Shown: in pieces, positions 43,962-52,678 of the stretch
Layout of the letters: each line of letters begins with the position of its first letter
Numbering within the stretch: the stretch's first letter is position 1
Translations under genes and position numbers: made by a program
NCBI GenBank assembly: GCA_037138335.1
Contig: JBAXIO010000016.1
Location: 1-64,000, forward strand
Source of the DNA: CAIRDP01 sp037138335
GTDB taxonomy: Bacteria > Bacteroidota > Bacteroidia > Bacteroidales > FEN-979
Length of the DNA: 64,000 bases
Direction of reading: 5' to 3'
Notes under the pieces: model-generated
What the model saw: only the letters and a program-made list of their open reading frames with translations
Databases searched by the model: none
Told to the model about the DNA's origin: nothing

Positions 43962-44489
43962 ATGGATCTCACTAAGATTGTATCTATCTCAGGCAAAAGC
44001 GGTTTGTTTAAAGTCGTTTCCCAGGGCAAGAATGCGGTGATCGTTGAGTCTCTTTCCGACCAGAAACGGATACCTGCTTTCGGCCATGAGAAAATGAGCT
44101 CCCTGGAGGAGATCAGCGTTTTCACAACAGGCGAGGATCGTCAATTGAAAGAGGTGTTCAAGGCGTTTAATGAGAAACTGGAAGGTAAGGCAGGCATCGA
44201 CCCGAAAGCAGATAATGCAGCCCTGCTTAAATTCTTCAAGGAGATGGTTCCCGATTTTGACGAGGAAAGGGTTTATGTGTCGGACATCCGCAAGATGGTG
44301 AGCTGGTACAATACCCTGCAGGCCCAGAACCTGCTTGATTTCACGGAGCCTGAAGAAGAAAAAGCAGGGGAAGCAAATACTGAACCGGCCGAAGTGAAAG
44401 CTGAGGAAGTTTCTGAGGTGAAAACAGAGGAAACTGCAACAGCGGCAAAACCTGAAAAAAAAGCACCAAAGAAAAGAAAGACCGAATAA
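43962..44489 (+). CDS. DUF5606 protein
   Basis: 175 residues. The conserved part (1-130) starts MDLTKIVSISGKSGLFKVVS and includes IPAFGHEKMSSLEEISVFT and YVSDIRKMVSWYNTL. The last 45 residues are a low-complexity tail, first acidic (Glu-rich), then basic (KPEKKAPKKRKTE). No signal peptide, so cytoplasmic. The family is restricted to Bacteroidetes; the biochemical role is not known to me. Confidence 0.8.
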   Translation: MDLTKIVSISGKSGLFKVVSQGKNAVIVESLSDQKRIPAFGHEKMSSLEEISVFTTGEDRQLKEVFKAFNEKLEGKAGIDPKADNAALLKFFKEMVPDFDEERVYVSDIRKMVSWYNTLQAQNLLDFTEPEEEKAGEANTEPAEVKAEEVSEVKTEETATAAKPEKKAPKKRKTE

Positions 44490-44494
44490 TTTTG
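44487..44494 (+). promoter_or_regulatory. -7 element for the PEGA-like gene
   Basis: TAATTTTG overlaps the stop codon of the DUF5606 gene and lies 28 nt before the next ATG. Confidence 0.4.
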
Positions 44495-44522
44495 TAATAT
44501 TGGATATTGAAAAACAATTTCT

Positions 44523-45197
44523 ATGAAAGCCATATTTAGAAGCAGTTTGCTGGTGCTAGCAGTAATAGTTTTCAGCCTTACGGCCACAGCCGGGAAAAAA
44601 CTCGTCCGCTTCACGGTTTCCGAACCCGATGCAAAGATCTTTGTCGACGGAAAACTTATGGGATCAGGCCAGCTTGAAATTACTATTCCTTCATATGCCT
44701 GTGTAAACGTCAAAGTTGAAAAAATGGGTTATCTCATCGGCCTTATAGAATTTTGCAATAAGCCCGATTACAGCGCCCCTCCCAAAACATATTTTTACCA
44801 GATGGAGAAAGATGATGCTTATGATGCATCAGAGGCCACCGACGTCGCCAATGTCGACATCGAGATCAAAACAACAAAAAAAGAAGATGATGCATGGAAA
44901 CTCCTGAGCCAGATCATCACCACCTACTTCGATGTGATTGAAGTCACCGATAAAAACACCGGGTACCTGCGTACGGCATGGGTAGTTCAAACATTCAAGC
45001 AGAAGACCATACGTACAAGGATCATTGTCAAGCTGGCCTCCACCGATCCCCTGGCCTATAAGATCAAACTGGTTAGCGAAGTTGCCGATGCAAGCCGGGT
45101 TAGCGTAAAGAGCGATGAACTTTTCAAGGAATGGGACCGCATACTGAGGAAATTCAGGGAGGTCATTCGCGAGGCACAGACCAGGCTCGGCAATTAA
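44523..45197 (+). CDS. exported PEGA-like domain protein
   Basis: 224 residues: signal peptide 1-23; residues 25-85 resemble a PEGA-type small beta domain (FTVSEPDAKIFVDGKLMGSGQLEITIPS in parts; VKVEKMGYL). A C-terminal alpha/beta part (about 115-215) holds YFDVIEVTDKNTGYLRTAWVVQTF. I cannot name the second half. Probably periplasmic. No clear link to its neighbours. Confidence 0.6.
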   Translation: MKAIFRSSLLVLAVIVFSLTATAGKKLVRFTVSEPDAKIFVDGKLMGSGQLEITIPSYACVNVKVEKMGYLIGLIEFCNKPDYSAPPKTYFYQMEKDDAYDASEATDVANVDIEIKTTKKEDDAWKLLSQIITTYFDVIEVTDKNTGYLRTAWVVQTFKQKTIRTRIIVKLASTDPLAYKIKLVSEVADASRVSVKSDELFKEWDRILRKFREVIREAQTRLGN

Positions 45198-45216
45198 ATG
45201 CCCATTACTCCGGCCA

Positions 45217-45999
45217 ATGAAAAAGTTTGCACATGATTTTCAAGTTGTAGGCAACAGCCGGCTCAATACACGACATTTTGTTTTAGAACTCAAGGCTCCT
45301 TTTCCATTGCCCGTGATACTACCGGGGCAATTTGTACAGGTGCTTGTTCATAATTCCCCTTCAACTTTTCTCAGGCGGCCATTCTCAATCCACTTCGTTG
45401 ATTACGCCAGGAACACACTGAAGCTGCTTGTCCAGGTCAAGGGCGAAGGAACCAGGCATATGGGGATGCTTGCTCCCGGTGATACGCTCAATCTTGTATA
45501 CCCCCTGGGAAATTCATTTTCGGTTCCTGCCAGTCATAAGGTATTGCTTGTAGGCGGCGGGGCGGGTGTTGCACCCCTGATGTTTATGGGCGACTTTCTT
45601 AATCAGAAAAGCATAAGGCCTGATTTTCTGGTAGGATTCAGGTCGGCGGATGAGGTATCCCAGGTCGAAGAATATTCAAAGTACGGCAAGGTTTATCTCA
45701 GCACCGATGACGGGAGCATGGGAGAAAAAGGCTTCGTTACCCAAAATCCGGTTTTCAACCAGTCTCCCCTGCCCTACGATCGCATTTACTGCTGCGGACC
45801 CGATGCCATGATGCATGCCGTTGCAAATATCGCCGCTGAGAAAGGAGTTGCCTGCGAAGTATCTCTCGAGAATTACATGGCATGCGGTTACGGGGTTTGC
45901 CTCTGCTGCATAACACAGACTGATAAAGGGAATGAAAGGGTTTGCATAGAAGGACCGGTTTTCGATGCAGCAAGATTAAAATGGCAATCCAATGGCTGA
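45217..45999 (+). CDS. pyrK: dihydroorotate dehydrogenase electron transfer subunit
   Basis: 260 residues. Ferredoxin-reductase-like FAD domain (LRRPFSIHFVD), NAD domain (LLVGGGAGVAPLMF) and a C-terminal [2Fe-2S] site in ACGYGVCLCC plus RVCIEGPVF. It passes electrons from the class 1B PyrD to NAD+. It overlaps pyrD by 8 nt. Confidence 0.95.
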   Translation: MKKFAHDFQVVGNSRLNTRHFVLELKAPFPLPVILPGQFVQVLVHNSPSTFLRRPFSIHFVDYARNTLKLLVQVKGEGTRHMGMLAPGDTLNLVYPLGNSFSVPASHKVLLVGGGAGVAPLMFMGDFLNQKSIRPDFLVGFRSADEVSQVEEYSKYGKVYLSTDDGSMGEKGFVTQNPVFNQSPLPYDRIYCCGPDAMMHAVANIAAEKGVACEVSLENYMACGYGVCLCCITQTDKGNERVCIEGPVFDAARLKWQSNG

Positions 46000-46906
46000 C
46001 CTGAATATAAACATAGCAGGCATGCAGTTCAAGAACCCGGTGACGACCGCCAGCGGCTGTTTCGGGTACGGGGAGGAGTTCAGGGACTTTTACGACCTGG
46101 GATTGCTCGGCGGCATTTTCGTCAAGGCCGTTACAGGCTCCAACCGCGACGGCAACAAATACCCCAGGATGGCCGAGACCCCTTCGGGCATGCTCAATTC
46201 GGTTGGACTTCAGAACAAAGGCGTTGATCATTTCTGTGAGTTCATGTATCCCAGGCTAAGGAATTTCAACACTCAAATAATTGTCAATGTTTCCGGCTCA
46301 ACCATTGAAGAATATGTAAAGGTTGCCGAAAGGATCAATGAACTTGAAGGCATCCCGGCAATAGAACTGAATATTTCCTGCCCCAATGTAAAAGAAGGAG
46401 GCATGGCATTCGGCGTCGTCCCCTCCACTGCAACCGAAGTCACAAGGGCCGTGCGCGATGTTTATAAAAAAGTGCTGATGGTGAAACTTTCCCCCAATGT
46501 CACCAGCATCACTGAGATGGCCAAAGCCGTGGTTGACGGGGGCGCCGATGTTCTTACCCTGATCAACACCCTGCTTGGTATGGCTATCAATGCAGAAACT
46601 CAAAGACCGGTGATCTCAACCGTTACCGGCGGATTATCAGGCCCGGCAATTAAACCTGTTGCCCTCAGGATGGTATGGCAGGTTTTCAAAGCTGTGGACG
46701 TCCCCATAGTGGGATTAGGCGGGATCATGAATGCAACAGATGCAATCGAATTCATGCTGGCCGGGGCATCGGTGATCCAGGTTGGGACCGCAAACTTCAT
46801 AGACCCCATGGCCGCCCCTAAAATCGTGGAGGGCATCAACGAATACCTCGACCGGCACAACATAGCTTCCGCCAGGGAAATCATAGGCGCACTGAAGGTC
46901 TGCTAA
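45992..46906 (+). CDS. pyrD: dihydroorotate dehydrogenase, class 1B catalytic subunit
   Basis: 304 residues, FMN TIM barrel. Motifs: NPVTTASGCFGYGEEF, NSVGLQNKGVDHF, IELNISCPNVKEGG (active-site Cys) and VGLGGIMNATDAIEFM. The partner of PyrK in pyrimidine synthesis. Its stop overlaps that of the convergent murB by 4 nt. Confidence 0.96.
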   Translation: MADLNINIAGMQFKNPVTTASGCFGYGEEFRDFYDLGLLGGIFVKAVTGSNRDGNKYPRMAETPSGMLNSVGLQNKGVDHFCEFMYPRLRNFNTQIIVNVSGSTIEEYVKVAERINELEGIPAIELNISCPNVKEGGMAFGVVPSTATEVTRAVRDVYKKVLMVKLSPNVTSITEMAKAVVDGGADVLTLINTLLGMAINAETQRPVISTVTGGLSGPAIKPVALRMVWQVFKAVDVPIVGLGGIMNATDAIEFMLAGASVIQVGTANFIDPMAAPKIVEGINEYLDRHNIASAREIIGALKVC

Positions 46907-47916
46907 AAAATATTCACTTCCTTCTCAAGCCCGATCCCGAATTTTTTCAGTACTGATTTAATGATCTTTTCGGCCAGGGCGAGCATCTCCCGGCCGCTGG
47001 CATTTCCATAGTTCACCAGCACCAAGGGCTGGTTCTCATGCACCCCTGCGTCTCCGTATCGCTTGCCTTTAAAGCCGCATTGTTCGATAAGCCAGGCCCC
47101 GGGGATCTTGACCTCCTCCCCGCTCCTGAAGGAAGGCATAGCGGGAAACTCCCTGGTCAAACGGGCATGCTCATCGGCAGAAACAACAGGATTCATAAAG
47201 AAACTGCCGGCGTTTCCGAGAACTGATGGATCGGGCAGTTTGCCGCTGCGGATCTTAATGATTATATCTCTGACTGCGGATATCGTTACGTCTTTGACCC
47301 CGGCCTTGTCTAGTTCCCTGCGGATGTCACCGTAATCAAGCTTCAGAACAGGCTGTTTATCAAGTTTAAGGCAAAGGCTGGTGATCACAAAACGGCCTTT
47401 CCCCTGGTTTTTAAAGATGCTGCTGCGGTATCCGAATTCACAGTCGGCCGGCCTGAAAGCCCTGTAATGCTGTGCGACAACATCGGCTACCTCCACCGAA
47501 TACAGTACATCTTTTAGCTCGACACCATAGGCCCCTATGTTCTGAACTGGGCTGGTACCGGCATTTCCGGGGATAAGGGAAAGGTTCTCTATACCACCCC
47601 AGCCATTGTCCACAGCATATTTCACCACATCGTCCCAGGCCTCACCGGCAGCAATTTTTAGATAAACATGCTTTTCGTCCTCCATAAGTTTCACTATGCC
47701 TTTGCTCCGGATGCAGGCCACGCTGCCTTCGAAATTTTTTGTAAAAAGCACGTTGCTACCGCCTCCGAGGACGAGGAACGGCATACGTTCTTCGGTAAGG
47801 GCGCTGAAAAAAGCAGCAATGTCATTATCGGAATGAAGCTCGGCGAAATACCTTGCCTTGACGTCAATTCCAAAGGTGTTGTATGGTTTCAGGGAGATGT
47901 TCTCAAGTACTTGCAT
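46903..47916 (-). CDS. murB: UDP-N-acetylenolpyruvoylglucosamine reductase
   Basis: 337 residues, type I MurB. NTFGIDVKARYFAEL, FAD-binding LGGGSNVLF, LSLIPGNAGTSPVQNIGAYG, and GNAGSFFMNPVV with the catalytic Ser. Cell-wall precursor synthesis in the cytoplasm. The start agrees with the family and leaves only 4 nt between a TACTTTTG box and the ATG. Confidence 0.95.
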   Translation of the reverse strand: MQVLENISLKPYNTFGIDVKARYFAELHSDNDIAAFFSALTEERMPFLVLGGGSNVLFTKNFEGSVACIRSKGIVKLMEDEKHVYLKIAAGEAWDDVVKYAVDNGWGGIENLSLIPGNAGTSPVQNIGAYGVELKDVLYSVEVADVVAQHYRAFRPADCEFGYRSSIFKNQGKGRFVITSLCLKLDKQPVLKLDYGDIRRELDKAGVKDVTISAVRDIIIKIRSGKLPDPSVLGNAGSFFMNPVVSADEHARLTREFPAMPSFRSGEEVKIPGAWLIEQCGFKGKRYGDAGVHENQPLVLVNYGNASGREMLALAEKIIKSVLKKFGIGLEKEVNIF

Positions 47917-47943
47917 ACATCAAAAGTAAAAAAATTAACTTTG
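47911..47943 (+). promoter_or_regulatory. promoter of the glycosyltransferase pair
   Basis: TTG (47911-47913), 22 nt, TAACTTTG (47936-47943); leader about 25 nt to ATG 47971. It overlaps, on the other strand, the murB promoter elements. Confidence 0.6.
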
Positions 47944-47952
47944 CTATGTAAA
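47921..47952 (-). promoter_or_regulatory. murB promoter, possibly leaderless
   Basis: On the minus strand TTTA (47949-47952), 20 nt, TACTTTTG (47921-47928), 4 nt, then the murB ATG (47916). Confidence 0.5.
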
Positions 47953-47970
47953 CCCGCGATCAACAACATC

Positions 47971-49107
47971 ATGCAGAAAGCCATTGTTTCGGTTACCAAC
48001 GACCTGACTACCGACCAGAGGGTACACCGCACTTGCGTGGCGCTCGGGAAAGCCGGCTTCGAGGTGCTGCTGGTTGGAAGACTGAGGAAGAGCAGCTTAC
48101 CGCTTGCCCCCCGCCCCTATGGCATGCACCGGATGAAACTGAGTTTCGACAAAGGCCCCTGGTTTTACGCCAACTATAATCTGCGTTTGTTTTTCTTCCT
48201 TATGGGGCATCATACCGACCTCATTGTTTCCAATGACCTCGATACATTGGCAGGATGCTATACTGCTGCAAGATGGAAAAGGCTCTTCGGGGGGAAAGCC
48301 AGCTTGCTGCACGATTGCCATGAATATTTCAGGGGTGTGCCCGAACTGGTAGGGCGTAAACTCACGACCCGTATCTGGAAAACCATTGAGGATTATATAT
48401 TCCCAAAACTTAAGGCAGTTATAGCGGTGAACCAGAGTATCGCGAGGCTCTACGAACAGGAATACAGCCTGCCGGTCACTGTGATCAGGAACGTCCCTTT
48501 CAGGCGTGAAGCCATGAATGCTGCAGACAAGTCGAAGTTCGGCATTGAACCCGGTGATAAAGTGATCCTTTACCAGGGTTCCGTGAATGTCGACCGCGGG
48601 CTGGAGGAAGCCATCCAGGCGATGAAATTCCTGAGGACCGATGCAAAGCTTGTCATCGCCGGCACCGGCGATGTGTTTGAACAGATCAAACAGTTTGCCG
48701 CCGAACAAAATGTGAAAGGGAAAATCATATTCCTTGGGCAGCTGCCTTTCCAGGAGCTCCATCCCATTACCCTGATGGCCGATTTAGGACTTTCGATCGA
48801 GAAAGATGTCAGCCTTAACTACCACTACGCCCTGCCGAATAAATTCATGGATTATATCCAGGCCGGGGTGCCTGTGCTCATATCGCCTTTCCCCGAGATG
48901 AAAGCCGTTGTTGACAGGTATTTCATCGGGGAAACAATAGAAAACCACGATCCCCGCTACCTGGCCGGCCGTTTCGATGCCATGCTGATGAATACCGAAA
49001 GGCTTGAACTTTACAGGCAGAACCTCAGGAGGGCGGCCGATGACCTTTGCTGGGAAAATGAAGAGAAAACGCTGATGGGTGTTTTGGAAAACCTGAAAGC
49101 AAACTGA
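47971..49107 (+). CDS. glycosyltransferase, family 4 type
   Basis: 378 residues from ATG 47971; the frame continues upstream inside murB but without credible protein. GT-B fold: N-terminal half with VTNDLTTDQRVHRT and VSNDLDTLAGCY, C-terminal half with KVILYQGSVNVDRGLEEAIQAM, AGTGD, GQLPFQELHP and the nucleotide-sugar motif GLSIEKDVSLNYHYALPNKFMDYIQAGVP (seen in pieces). The following gene overlaps by one base (TGATG), so the two are probably made together, for a surface polysaccharide. Confidence 0.86.
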   Translation: MQKAIVSVTNDLTTDQRVHRTCVALGKAGFEVLLVGRLRKSSLPLAPRPYGMHRMKLSFDKGPWFYANYNLRLFFFLMGHHTDLIVSNDLDTLAGCYTAARWKRLFGGKASLLHDCHEYFRGVPELVGRKLTTRIWKTIEDYIFPKLKAVIAVNQSIARLYEQEYSLPVTVIRNVPFRREAMNAADKSKFGIEPGDKVILYQGSVNVDRGLEEAIQAMKFLRTDAKLVIAGTGDVFEQIKQFAAEQNVKGKIIFLGQLPFQELHPITLMADLGLSIEKDVSLNYHYALPNKFMDYIQAGVPVLISPFPEMKAVVDRYFIGETIENHDPRYLAGRFDAMLMNTERLELYRQNLRRAADDLCWENEEKTLMGVLENLKAN

Positions 49108-50258
49108 TGGAACAACACCTTCATATCGTGTCATTCGACATTCCCTACCCTCCCGATTACGGGGGTGTGATCGATGTATATTACAAGATCAAAACCCTTA
49201 GCGAGGCCGGGGTGAAGATACACCTTCACTGTTTTGAATATAACCGCAAGCCTGAAAAGAAACTTGAAGACCTATGCGCCAGCGTTAACTATTACCCAAG
49301 GCAAAACGGGCTGAAAACACATCTGAGCTTCAAGCCCTATATCGTCGGGAGCAGGGTGTCGGCTGAACTCGAGAAGAACCTGTTAAAAGACAAGTATCCC
49401 ATATTATTTGAGGGGCTCCACACCTGCCATTTCCTTAAAGATAAAAAGTTCTCGAAACGAATAAAAATATACCGCGAAAGCAATATCGAGCATCAGTATT
49501 ATTTCCACCTCTACAAGGCCGAAAAGGCCCTTGAGAAGAAACTGTTTTTCCTGGTCGAAAGCCTCCGGCTGAGGAATTTCCAGAAATATCTTAAGCATGC
49601 CGACTTCATGCTTGTAGTTTCAGAAGAGGACAGGAAGTACCTGAAGAAGGTATTTCCATCGAAGCATATTTTCTATATGCCCAGTTTTCATAAGGAAGAC
49701 GGGATTTTTATGAAGGATGGCAGGGGAAGCTTTGCCCTGTATCATGGCAAACTCAGCGTACCCGAGAACGAACAGGCCGCCAGGTACCTGATTACCGAGG
49801 TATGGGATCCATCCATGCCCGAGCTGGTGGTAGCCGGGCAGAACCCTTCGCCTTCGCTCAGCATGCTGGCGAAAGGGAGAGCGAACATCCGCATACTGCC
49901 AAACCCATCAGAAGAAAAGATGTTTGAACTGATCAGGGAGGCCCAAATGCATATCATGGTCACGTTCCAGCCCACAGGGCTTAAGCTGAAACTTCTGAAT
50001 GCCCTGTATAACGGCAGGTTCTGTATCGTAAACTCCCAGATGGTGGCAGGCACCAACCTTTCCCCTCTGTGTATGATAGCCAACAGCCCCGGAGAGATAA
50101 GGGAAAAGGCCATGAGCTGCTTTGACGAAGAATTCACGGAAGAGATGATACAGGCCCGGCTCATGCACCTTGAAGCTAACTATTCGAATAAAAAAAATTG
50201 CAAAGAATTATTGAATTTATTAACTTTACATCATGAAAAAAATATTAGTCCCCGTTGA
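49107..50258 (+). CDS. glycosyltransferase-like protein
   Basis: 383 residues. GT-B like: HIVSFDIPYPPDYGGVIDVYYK at the start, YRESNIEHQYYFHLYKAE, HADFMLVVSEEDRKYL and ALYHGKLSVPENEQAARYL. It lacks the usual strong EAxxxG motif (TFQPTGLKLKLLNALYNGRFCIV instead). A partner of the preceding GT4 by overlap. Its last 9 codons overlap the start of the universal stress gene, whose promoter lies inside this gene. Confidence 0.78.
   Translation: MEQHLHIVSFDIPYPPDYGGVIDVYYKIKTLSEAGVKIHLHCFEYNRKPEKKLEDLCASVNYYPRQNGLKTHLSFKPYIVGSRVSAELEKNLLKDKYPILFEGLHTCHFLKDKKFSKRIKIYRESNIEHQYYFHLYKAEKALEKKLFFLVESLRLRNFQKYLKHADFMLVVSEEDRKYLKKVFPSKHIFYMPSFHKEDGIFMKDGRGSFALYHGKLSVPENEQAARYLITEVWDPSMPELVVAGQNPSPSLSMLAKGRANIRILPNPSEEKMFELIREAQMHIMVTFQPTGLKLKLLNALYNGRFCIVNSQMVAGTNLSPLCMIANSPGEIREKAMSCFDEEFTEEMIQARLMHLEANYSNKKNCKELLNLLTLHHEKNISPR
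50198..50228 (+). promoter_or_regulatory. promoter of the universal stress gene, possibly leaderless
   Basis: TTG (50198-50200), 20 nt, TAACTTTA (50221-50228; last base deviates), then 4 nt to the ATG. It lies inside the 3' end of the glycosyltransferase gene. Confidence 0.55.
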
Positions 50259-51111
50259 TTTTTCTCAGCATACCGACATCACATGCCAGTATGCCATTGA
50301 GCTTGCTTCCACCTATGGAGCCGAACTGAAACTGTTCCATACCTATTTTGACCAGATCATCCTCACCGATACCAGTTTCCCCGATACCCTCGACATGACT
50401 ACCCTGTATAACGAACAGCTGATGAGGGAGATCTTCAAGCAGTCGGAGGCGAGCATGAAAGAACTTCACGAAAAACTTGAGGCCCGCATCAGGGAGAAGA
50501 ACATTGATAACATTACTATCACTACCCATGTAAGCGGAGGCGAGGTGGAACATGAACTCATTGAGATCTACAATGAATTCAAGCCCGATATGATAGTAAT
50601 CGGCACAACCGGGAAAGGCAACAACCTGAATGTATGGGGTAAAGTCTCAACTTTTATTATCGATCATGTAAAAGTCCCGGTTTTCACGATTCCTGTTATG
50701 AAAGGCTTTAAAAGCTTTGAAAATGTGATGTTCGCCGCAGATCTTTCCGACGGGAACCGACACTCGCTTGAAACTTTACTGGATCTTTTCAAGCCATTTA
50801 AAAACCAGGTGCATGCGGTGCATTTCTGCCATACCTCAAAACTTTCCGAAGCCGGGGTGAAGATGAAAGAGCTGCAGTCGGGGTTTTCAAAGGAAATTGC
50901 TGAAGGAAGGCTGCATTTCAACCTGATCGAGATCGAGGGGGAAAACCAGGAGACCATAGACCAGTTCGTGAAAGGCAAGCTTATAAACCTCATCGCATTC
51001 CAGCCGCATAAGCGTTCACTGGTGTACATGGTATTTACCCGGAATATTACAAAGAAGAACCTCTTTGCCACTAATGTTCCTTTGCTCGCGCTCCCTGTAG
51101 GGAAGCATTAA
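50233..51111 (+). CDS. universal stress protein with two Usp domains
   Basis: 292 residues. Domain 1 (1-150) starts KKILVPVDFSQHTDITCQYA and ends with VIGTTGKGNNLNVWGKVS..VPVFTIP, an ATP-binding-type loop. Domain 2 (about 155-292) starts FENVMFAADLSDGNRHSLETLLDL and has a degenerate loop (AFQPHKRSLVYMVFTRNITKK), so it probably does not bind ATP. Cytoplasmic, stress-linked. Its stop overlaps that of the convergent LysM gene by 4 nt. Confidence 0.88.
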   Translation: MKKILVPVDFSQHTDITCQYAIELASTYGAELKLFHTYFDQIILTDTSFPDTLDMTTLYNEQLMREIFKQSEASMKELHEKLEARIREKNIDNITITTHVSGGEVEHELIEIYNEFKPDMIVIGTTGKGNNLNVWGKVSTFIIDHVKVPVFTIPVMKGFKSFENVMFAADLSDGNRHSLETLLDLFKPFKNQVHAVHFCHTSKLSEAGVKMKELQSGFSKEIAEGRLHFNLIEIEGENQETIDQFVKGKLINLIAFQPHKRSLVYMVFTRNITKKNLFATNVPLLALPVGKH

Positions 51112-52607
51112 TCGAGCCTTACCAGCTTAAAATTCTCATACTGATATACCGACCAGTGCCGGTTCTCGAAACCGTTGGCTGTATTATTGCCTGCTCTGCG
51201 GAACTCAAAACTGGTCTGGGAAGTTGGCAGCCGGAAATCCTTTATGCAGGAAGGAAACTGTTTCCCGAATTTCATCAGGGCCGAAAGGAAATAATAAGCT
51301 ATGTCGAATCCCTGGAAAGCAAGAGGTTCCGGGTCGGCTTTATAATTTACCTGGTAATTCCGTACCAGCTTTTTCACCCCTGCAACTGAATAATCTACAA
51401 AGTACGGTGTAACCAGGTGGGTATTCAGCCCATTGAGGAAATCAGTTTCAAGACCCTCCAGCTTCTCCCAATCGGTAAGCCCTACAAGGCTCAGGTTATA
51501 ATCGTTACGGAGTTCATAGAACCTGCGCATGAGGTCAAGGGCATAGGCATTATTATCGGCAAAGGCAACCAGTACATTCTCCTTACCCTTTGAAAGCCTG
51601 CCAATAGCGACATCCTGTCCTTCGGCCAGGATCACATTGAGATTTCTTGCCAAACATTCTTTTTTCAGTTTATCGGCTATGTCCTTATCCCTGAACTGCC
51701 CGTTCCTGATAATAATGACCTGGCCGCGGTACATGCTTTTCTGCATAAAATCGGCCAGGCTTTCCAGCTGGGAGTTCTTAGACGGGTTGACCTTGAAAAC
51801 CATTTCATTATTAAGGACGACATCGCTGCGCTCACTCAGGGGATTTACGATAGGGATATTATTCTCAAGGGCAAATTTTGCAACAAGCTGGAAGTTCTTA
51901 TTAAACAGCAGGCCTATGATCAGGTCGGCCGACTTAAGTTCCGGTTTCTTCAGCAGTTTCTGTGTTACCAGAGTATCCTTACCTACATCGTAAACATGGA
52001 TTGTTACATGAAGCCCTTGTTTTTGGAGAGAATCCACAGCCAGCCTGAAGCCTTCATAAAACGGCAGGTATTTGAGGGAGTTCCAGTTCTCGATAGCCTC
52101 CTCCGTAGACGTTTCGGGGTTTATTGCCTCAACTTCCTCCAGGTAAAGGGGCAGCATAAGCACCACATTGTACGGTTTATTCCTGTTTGCAGTATCGGAG
52201 CCGCATGGGAGAGCTTTAGTTGAGGGATCCGGGATCCGGGATGCGGGAATCGGGGTCACGGCAGAAGGCTTCTGGTTGGCGGTTTCAGGTTTCCCTTTCA
52301 AAGTTTCCGGTTTTACGGAGGGTTCCTCTTTTTTCCGGAGGGGGAATGGGATCAGGAGTTTCTGGTCGGCTTTCAGGCCTTCCTTTATAATCGGATTCTC
52401 AGCAATGATATCATTTACCTCCACGCCGTATGCTTTGGAGATCATATACAGGGTTTGTCCTTTTTTTACCACATGAACGTAAAACGACTTCCCATCTTTT
52501 TGTTCAACAACTACCGAATGAATGGCTTTGAGCTGGTCCTGATATGTTTGGGCCTGCAAACAGGGCAAGGTTGAGAGAAGCGCTAAGAAACAGAAAAGAC
52601 GGTACAT
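51108..52607 (-). CDS. LysM protein with periplasmic-binding (type 1) fold
   Basis: 499 residues: signal peptide 1-19; LysM domain (about 42-88; HVVKKGQTLYMISKAYGV, NPIIKEGLKADQKLLIPF); a Pro/Lys/Ser linker; then a receptor-ligand-binding fold (about 145-490; YNVVLMLPLYLEE, YEGFRLAVDSL, ADLIIGLLFNKN, PLAFQGFDIAYYF). The fold is that of branched-chain amino acid receptors, but it is linked to peptidoglycan binding. E. coli LpoA also pairs a periplasmic-binding-type domain with wall work, so a cell-wall regulator is a plausible alternative to a sensor. No transporter genes adjoin. Confidence 0.82.
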   Translation of the reverse strand: MYRLFCFLALLSTLPCLQAQTYQDQLKAIHSVVVEQKDGKSFYVHVVKKGQTLYMISKAYGVEVNDIIAENPIIKEGLKADQKLLIPFPLRKKEEPSVKPETLKGKPETANQKPSAVTPIPASRIPDPSTKALPCGSDTANRNKPYNVVLMLPLYLEEVEAINPETSTEEAIENWNSLKYLPFYEGFRLAVDSLQKQGLHVTIHVYDVGKDTLVTQKLLKKPELKSADLIIGLLFNKNFQLVAKFALENNIPIVNPLSERSDVVLNNEMVFKVNPSKNSQLESLADFMQKSMYRGQVIIIRNGQFRDKDIADKLKKECLARNLNVILAEGQDVAIGRLSKGKENVLVAFADNNAYALDLMRRFYELRNDYNLSLVGLTDWEKLEGLETDFLNGLNTHLVTPYFVDYSVAGVKKLVRNYQVNYKADPEPLAFQGFDIAYYFLSALMKFGKQFPSCIKDFRLPTSQTSFEFRRAGNNTANGFENRHWSVYQYENFKLVRLD

Positions 52608-52621
52608 TGATTCAAATTTTA

Positions 52622-52676
52622 ATGAGGGATAGCTGGATAACTGGATATCCGGTTACCTAATCGCCCAGTTATCTGT
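52622..52676. repeat. short tandem array related to the octamer array
   Basis: GGATAGCTGGATAACTGGATA near the left end is nearly identical to the reverse complement of 14281-14301 in the octamer array. The stretch also contains imperfect inverted parts (GATAACTGG, CCGGTTACC). It fills the gap between guaA and the LysM gene. Confidence 0.65.
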
Positions 52677-52678
52677 TA

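Noticed and set aside
48097..48762. 221-codon minus-strand open frame
   Set aside because: Antisense shadow of the GT4 gene.
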